A stretch of 10,060 bases of DNA, taken from the NCBI GenBank assembly GCA_003484235.1, contig DNDP01000361.1:1-10060 (forward strand), given 5' to 3'. A model generated the notes under the pieces. The model ran no database searches. It had not been told where the DNA came from and worked only from the letters and a program-made list of their open reading frames with translations. The DNA is from Verrucomicrobiales bacterium. GTDB taxonomy: Bacteria; Verrucomicrobiota; Verrucomicrobiia; Limisphaerales; RI-55. Positions 6,475-10,060 of this stretch are shown piece by piece (the stretch's first letter is position 1; every line of letters starts with the position of its first letter). The translations under genes and the position numbers were made by a program.

Positions 6475-7884
6475 TTATTCCTTCGCCGGGAGATTTCGCG
6501 GCACGCCGTTGACGAAGGCGACCGCCGCCTGCTCCATGCTGCCCAGCAGCCCTTTGGCCCGGCGCGAGATGGCCGCGTGCAGCAGCAGCGCGGGAATCGC
6601 CACGATCAGGCCGTACATGGTTGTGATGAGCGCCTCGGAGATGCCGGAGGAAAGCATGCGGGGATCGCCGGTGCCGAAGACCGAGATCAGATTGAAGGTG
6701 TTGATCATGCCGGTGACCGTGCCGAGCAGGCCCAGCAGCGGCGCCGTGGCGGCGGTCAGCGCGATCAACGGCATCAGCTTCTCCAGCCGCGGACGGGTAT
6801 CGAGCATCTGCTCGTAGAGCGTCTCCTCGATCAGCTCGCGGTCTTCGCCCGCATTCTCCACCGCCCTCCTCATCATCTTCCCGGCCGGGCCGCCCATCTG
6901 TTCCGCGTGATCCAGGGCATTGCCCTTCCGACCGCCCCGCAGGTGTTCGATTATGATCTGCACATCCCGCCCGGTCGCCTGGCGGATGTGCGCGATCTGG
7001 AACCACTTGATCAGTCCGACAAGGAGGGAGACGAAGCCGAGCGCGAGAATCGGCACCATGACCGGCCCGCCCTTCTTCCACTGCTGCATCAACGTGTCCT
7101 TCGTGGCCGCCAGCTTGCGGGCGTTGCCGCCCGAGGGGTCCAGCGGCAGCGAACCGGCACCCTTGGCGGCCAGTTTGCGCAGCTCGGCCGATTGCTGGGC
7201 CGTCGAAGCCACCAGGGTCGGCTCGGGCGAACCGAGCACCATCTCCACCGTCCCCACGGAATCCCCGCCTTCGCCGGCAAACAGCGTGACCGGTCCGAGC
7301 AGCGTCAGCCGGCCGCCGATCATCCGGCCGTCCGGCCTCAGCACCTCGCCCTGGAAGGAATCGCCGCCGAGCAGCCCTGCCGCCCGCCCGATCGCCGCGG
7401 TGATCAACGGCAGCTGCCGATCGAGCTTCTCCGCTTTTGTCAGGTTGCCGTCGTTCGCCGCGTCCCGGGCCGGGTTGATGACGTTGCGATAACGTTGCAC
7501 TTCGGCGATGTGGATGCGGGTCTCGAAGCTGCGCGCGTAATCGGCGATCAGGCCGGTGAGATAGTCCACCTCGTCGCGACGGGCCTTCAGCTCCTTCTCG
7601 CCGGCGTTCACCAAGGCGTCGCGACCGCTTTTCAGGCTCTCGAGCCGCGCGACGTCCTGGCGCAGCTTGATGACCTGCGCTTCAAGGAGGTTGCGCTCCT
7701 TGATCAGGGGCACCTTTTCCTCCTCGATCTCGCGGGTCACCTCCGCGAGCCCGGTCACGGCCTGTTCGACGCGCGCGTCCAAGGCTTCTGCCGCCTGTGG
7801 AAAATCCGCCGCGGCGGTCCGGTCCAGCAACGAGCCCATCAACAATCCGGCTGCAATCAGTCTCTTCATGGAGTGCAAAATCAT
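6475..7884 (-). CDS. TtpC-like ExbB protein with N-terminal periplasmic coiled-coil extension
   Basis: This 469-residue protein joins a secreted N-terminal region to a MotA/TolQ/ExbB domain. A signal-peptide-like segment (KRLIAAGLLMGSLLDRTAAA, 7-26) is followed by a predicted coiled coil (about 33-125). A beta-rich module lies at about 175-225 (EVLRPDGRMIGGRLTLLGPV within it). The channel domain has helices at about 273-295, 371-397 and 412-437, with TAPLLGLLGTVTGMI (380-394 region) and SGISEALITT (413-422). This is the layout of TtpC, a fourth component required by Vibrio TonB2 systems. I chose ATG 7884 because it overlaps the upstream stop as ATGA; ATG 7869 would give 464 residues and a more usual signal peptide. 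The reading frame stays open up to 8049, but that stretch lies inside the upstream gene and is unlikely to be translated here. The gene ends 6 nt before the short exbB. Confidence 0.92.
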   Translation of the reverse strand: MILHSMKRLIAAGLLMGSLLDRTAAADFPQAAEALDARVEQAVTGLAEVTREIEEEKVPLIKERNLLEAQVIKLRQDVARLESLKSGRDALVNAGEKELKARRDEVDYLTGLIADYARSFETRIHIAEVQRYRNVINPARDAANDGNLTKAEKLDRQLPLITAAIGRAAGLLGGDSFQGEVLRPDGRMIGGRLTLLGPVTLFAGEGGDSVGTVEMVLGSPEPTLVASTAQQSAELRKLAAKGAGSLPLDPSGGNARKLAATKDTLMQQWKKGGPVMVPILALGFVSLLVGLIKWFQIAHIRQATGRDVQIIIEHLRGGRKGNALDHAEQMGGPAGKMMRRAVENAGEDRELIEETLYEQMLDTRPRLEKLMPLIALTAATAPLLGLLGTVTGMINTFNLISVFGTGDPRMLSSGISEALITTMYGLIVAIPALLLHAAISRRAKGLLGSMEQAAVAFVNGVPRNLPAKE

Positions 7885-8648
7885 TCGAGGCTCAGCGGGA
7901 GGTCCACATAGTCGGCCACCGCGGTGTTTTCCTGGATGGCAATGGCGCGCGACACCAGCGGCGCGATCGAGTCGTCCTGCGTCCACATCCAGCCCTGCGG
8001 ACCGGGCATTCCGTGTCCCGCGAACCGGCCGTCCTGGCTCACGAACCATGCCTGGGCCAGCCCCAGATAAAGCACGCTGACGCTGATCTTCTCGCCGGCG
8101 GCATTGGTCCGCAGTTCCGGCGCGACATTCAGCTGGCCGTTGAACTTGTCCACCTGGCCGAGGATCCCGACCACGACCTGCAGCCGCTCGGCCGTCCCGG
8201 CCGGCGTGGTGGCACCTTCCCGGGGCAGCCGCTGAAACAGGCTCTCAATCGTGGACCGCAGGGCGGCGGGCAGGGCCCTGTTCAACGAGCGCATGGCGGT
8301 TTCAAATTCCGGCAGCTTCTCCTCGACTCTGGCCGCGGCCAGCTTCAACCCTCCGGTCTCGGCCTCGATCCTCCTCAGTTCCGCATCGATGGTCGCGGTC
8401 TCTTCCTTGAGCAACGTCTCCCGTTCCTGCAGCAGGCCGATCTCCTCCCGCAACAGGCGGATCTCGCGGTCCAGATACTCCTTTTCCAGAGCCCAGTCGC
8501 GCTTTTCACCGGCGATGGATTCCTGGAGCTGCACCCAGCGGTCGAAGGCCGCCTGGGAGGCCGCCAGCGGACTCTCCTCCGCGGCGAGGGCGGGCATCCA
8601 GCCGGCGGAGCCAACGGCGAGCAGCCCGGTTAAAAAGATGTAGCGCAC
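7881..8648 (-). CDS. DUF3450 family secreted coiled-coil protein of the TonB operon
   Basis: This 255-residue protein has a signal peptide (about 1-23, ending PALAA) and a long Glu/Arg/Leu-rich coiled coil (about 30-120). The C-terminal part carries the pattern I associate with DUF3450: VSVLYLGLAQAWFVSQDGRFAGHG at about 190-213 and a Trp-rich GWMW at 219-222. The biochemical role of the family is unknown. It is repeatedly encoded just before TtpC in Vibrio-type TonB clusters, so I infer a periplasmic partner of the TtpC extension. The start must be GTG 8648: an in-frame TAA lies upstream at about 8695-8697, no ATG falls between them, and the next in-frame Met is after the signal core. There is no Shine-Dalgarno sequence before it. 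It is the first gene of the operon and overlaps the next by 4 nt. Confidence 0.9.
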   Translation of the reverse strand: MRYIFLTGLLAVGSAGWMPALAAEESPLAASQAAFDRWVQLQESIAGEKRDWALEKEYLDREIRLLREEIGLLQERETLLKEETATIDAELRRIEAETGGLKLAAARVEEKLPEFETAMRSLNRALPAALRSTIESLFQRLPREGATTPAGTAERLQVVVGILGQVDKFNGQLNVAPELRTNAAGEKISVSVLYLGLAQAWFVSQDGRFAGHGMPGPQGWMWTQDDSIAPLVSRAIAIQENTAVADYVDLPLSLE

Positions 8649-8731
8649 GCCCGCAGATTGCGACGCAGGTGTGACGACGGGTTGACGGCATTGTTACGAT
8701 TGCGTCTCAAGCAGGCGCGCCCGTGGAGGGT

Positions 8732-8760
8732 TTGACAGCCGTTCGGATATCCCTTACTGC
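8732..8760 (+). promoter_or_regulatory. Candidate promoter for the TauE/SafE gene
   Basis: A perfect TTGACA (8732-8737) is followed after 17 nt by TACTGC (8755-8760), a poor -10 match. The palindrome GGATATCC (8745-8752) lies in the spacer and could be an operator. Transcription from here would leave a leader of only about 12 nt before ATG 8779, so the mRNA would be nearly leaderless. That fits the lack of a Shine-Dalgarno sequence. The 130-nt divergent region must also hold the promoter of the TonB operon on the minus strand, but I could not place one with confidence. Confidence 0.35.
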
Positions 8761-8778
8761 AACGCCCGCATTTGCCGC

Positions 8779-9795
8779 ATGTCGCACGTACCCTCCCCTT
8801 CGTCGCCTCGCCGATCGGTGTTGGGCCCGTTTTTTCTGTGGCTGACGGCGTTCTACGTGGTGTGGCTCGGGATCGTGATCGCCGGGAATCATTGGGGGAC
8901 GATCGCGCAGCACTGGGGCATCGCCGTGGCCATGGCGGCCGGATCCTATTTCGCCGGCTCCACGCCGATGGGCGGCGGCACGGTTGGATTTCCCGTGCTC
9001 GTGCTGCTATTTGACGGCCCGGCCACGCTGGGGCGCGACTTCAGCTTCGCCATCCAGTCCATCGGCATGGTGAGCGCCTCGGTCTTCATCTGGTGCCGTC
9101 GCCAGCCGCTGGAGTGGACGATGCTCAGGTTTGCAATGCTGGGTTCGCTGGTGGGCACGCCGCTCGGCGTGCTGCTGATCGCGCCGTTCGTCTCGCAGCT
9201 GTTCATCAAGGTTCTGTTCGCGGTGGTGTGGGCGAGTTTCGGCATCCTGCACCTGCTCAAGACGCCCGAGATTGCCGGCTACCACGGCATCACGCCGGGC
9301 GCGCAGCGCTTCGACCGGCTGAGCGGCCTGATGGTCGGCTTCTTCGGCGGGCTGCTGGTATCCTCGATCACCGGAGTGGGCGTGGACATGATCATCTATG
9401 CCGTCCTGGTGCTGATGTGCCATGCCGACCTCAAGATCGCCATTCCCACCTCCGTGATCCTGATGGCCTTCACCTCGCTCGTCGGGGTGGCGACCAAGTT
9501 CGCGACGGCCAGCTTCGAGCCGGGCGTTTATGCCAACTGGCTGGCCGCCGCCCCGGTGGTGGCGCTCGGCGCCCCCTTCGGCGCGCTGGTGGTGGACAAG
9601 ATCGGCCGCAAACCCACGCTCTACGTCGTTTCCGTGCTTTGCGTCCTTCAGTTGGTCTGGACCTTGTCGAAGGAACGCACCGCTTTGGGCTCCATCGGCA
9701 TCACGCTCACGCTGCTGGCCGTGCTGGTGTTTCTGGGCGGCTTCGCCTGGCTCTACCGGATCGGCAAACGTCTGGCGCGGCGGCAGGCCAGCTGA
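8779..9795 (+). CDS. TauE/SafE-family inner-membrane permease (sulfite/organosulfonate exporter type)
   Basis: This 338-residue membrane protein is slightly longer than the family's usual 250-300 residues. About eight to nine hydrophobic segments are visible: near 16-36, 45-60, 68-80, 90-106, 117-136, 140-160, 183-212, 218-240, 254-273, 280-296 and 306-325 (some re-entrant). The two-fold internal repeat of the family shows as GSTPMGGGTVGFPVL (60-74) against SSITGVGVDMIIYAVL (195-210), and GSLVGTPLG (122-130) against ALGAPFGAL (262-270). Known members move sulfite, sulfoacetate, taurine-derived or other small anions, and many are uncharacterised, so the substrate stays open. The next in-frame Met lies after the first membrane segments, so ATG 8779 is the sensible start. 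It is divergent from the TonB operon; any functional link is only by neighbourhood. Confidence 0.9.
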   Translation: MSHVPSPSSPRRSVLGPFFLWLTAFYVVWLGIVIAGNHWGTIAQHWGIAVAMAAGSYFAGSTPMGGGTVGFPVLVLLFDGPATLGRDFSFAIQSIGMVSASVFIWCRRQPLEWTMLRFAMLGSLVGTPLGVLLIAPFVSQLFIKVLFAVVWASFGILHLLKTPEIAGYHGITPGAQRFDRLSGLMVGFFGGLLVSSITGVGVDMIIYAVLVLMCHADLKIAIPTSVILMAFTSLVGVATKFATASFEPGVYANWLAAAPVVALGAPFGALVVDKIGRKPTLYVVSVLCVLQLVWTLSKERTALGSIGITLTLLAVLVFLGGFAWLYRIGKRLARRQAS

Positions 9796-9814
9796 TTCCT
9801 GACCCGGCCCGCAC

Positions 9815-9847
9815 AAAGAAAAAGGGCCGGCTCCGCGGAGCCGGCCC
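9815..9847 (-). terminator. Intrinsic terminator for the right-edge minus-strand gene, possibly shared with the permease gene
   Basis: Bases 9824-9847 are a perfect 24-nt palindrome (GGGCCGGCTCC and its complement). On the minus strand the hairpin is followed by TTTTTCTTT (complement of 9815-9823), which completes a Rho-independent terminator 19 nt after the stop codon of the right-edge gene. For plus-strand transcripts from the permease there is no T-tract after the hairpin, so termination there would be weaker. An alternative stem, CCGGCCC 9804-9810 with 9824-9830, is possible. Confidence 0.85.
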
Positions 9848-9865
9848 GGATGAATCGGCGGGAGG

Positions 9866-10060
9866 TTACTTCTTCTCTTCTTCCTTCTTTTCGTCGTCCC
9901 GCGTGGGCGGGAGCAGTTTCAGCAGTTCCTGCTGCCGGAGATACCACTCGCGCAGCGGCCGGGAGAGCATCGAGTCCTTGAACGACTTGAAGTTCGCGAT
10001 GTTCAGCGCCGCCTCGACGTCGTCCTTCAACGCCTTGTTCAGGCTGCCCTTGGCCTCCTT
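9866..10060 (-). CDS. C-terminal part of an unrecognised protein with a charged Lys/Glu tail (runs off the right edge)
   Basis: The last 64 codons and a TAA stop are present; the start lies beyond the window. The visible part is helical and polar (ALKDDVEAALNIANFKSF, then MLSRPLREWYLRQQELLKLL) and ends in a tail rich in Lys, Glu and Asp (DDEKKEEEKK). The strong terminator just downstream in the right orientation, and the GC-rich third positions, support a real gene. I do not recognise the family. The charged tail suggests a soluble or cytoplasm-facing C-terminus. An ATG at about 9970 could start only a very short peptide and is read here as internal. Confidence 0.7.
   Translation of the reverse strand, partial: KEAKGSLNKALKDDVEAALNIANFKSFKDSMLSRPLREWYLRQQELLKLLPPTRDDEKKEEEKK

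Noticed and set aside
5878..7911. 677-codon plus-strand open frame opposite the two exbB-type genes
   Set aside because: Its length reflects the codon bias of the opposite strand. It is extremely His/Arg/Gln-rich and has no domain or ribosome-binding site.
7885..8049. N-terminal extension of the TtpC-like gene up to an upstream start at 8049
   Set aside because: The 55 extra residues are Arg/Gly/Pro-rich, lie entirely inside the DUF3450 gene and would bury the signal peptide. The ATGA overlap at 7881-7884 is the better start.
9007..9816. Minus-strand open frame opposite the TauE/SafE gene
   Set aside because: It is hydrophilic and His/Gln/Arg-rich, directly antisense to a clear multi-span membrane protein.
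1..10060. CRISPR arrays, tRNA or rRNA genes, insertion sequences or phage genes
   Set aside because: I saw no regularly spaced repeats, no cloverleaf or rRNA-like segment, and no transposase or integrase reading frame. Coding is nearly continuous and of uniform composition.

Overview
This GC-rich window carries one large leftward (minus-strand) gene cluster for energised outer-membrane transport. A divergent inner-membrane permease gene lies on its right, and a truncated gene sits at each edge. The outer-membrane receptor, periplasmic signal peptides and TonB system show a diderm bacterium. The TonB-type cluster, the GC-rich codon use, the scarcity of Shine-Dalgarno sequences and the left-edge protein style best suggest Verrucomicrobiota (Opitutales-like). 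That placement is inference; a proteobacterium or other diderm is not excluded.

Layout from right to left, in the direction of transcription. The cluster starts at 8648 with a secreted coiled-coil DUF3450 protein. Next come a large ExbB-like protein with a periplasmic N-terminal extension (TtpC-like, 7884-6475), a short ExbB (6468-5860), ExbD (5863-5456), TonB (5443-4781), a secreted TPR protein (4774-3305) and a TonB-dependent receptor with an N-terminal carboxypeptidase-regulatory-like domain (3288-487). Adjacent genes overlap by 4 nt (twice) or are separated by 6-16 nt, so the seven genes look like one operon. After 205 nt there is the start of another minus-strand gene (281 to beyond the left edge). 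It encodes a secreted protein of a likely beta-helix/repeat type.

Right of the operon, a 130-nt divergent intergenic region leads to a plus-strand TauE/SafE-family permease (8779-9795). It is followed by a perfect 24-nt palindrome with an A-tract on its left. This forms a good intrinsic terminator for the minus-strand gene whose C-terminal 64 codons occupy the right edge (9866-10060).

How the genes may work together: the two ExbB-type proteins and ExbD would form the proton-driven motor, and TonB would carry the force across the periplasm to the receptor. The DUF3450 protein, the TtpC-like extension and the TPR protein would be periplasmic accessories. The order DUF3450, TtpC, ExbB, ExbD, TonB, TPR is the one known from Vibrio TonB2-type systems in gammaproteobacteria. 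Here it is joined directly to a receptor gene and followed by a probable surface protein, which suggests a dedicated uptake system. The substrate cannot be read from the sequence.
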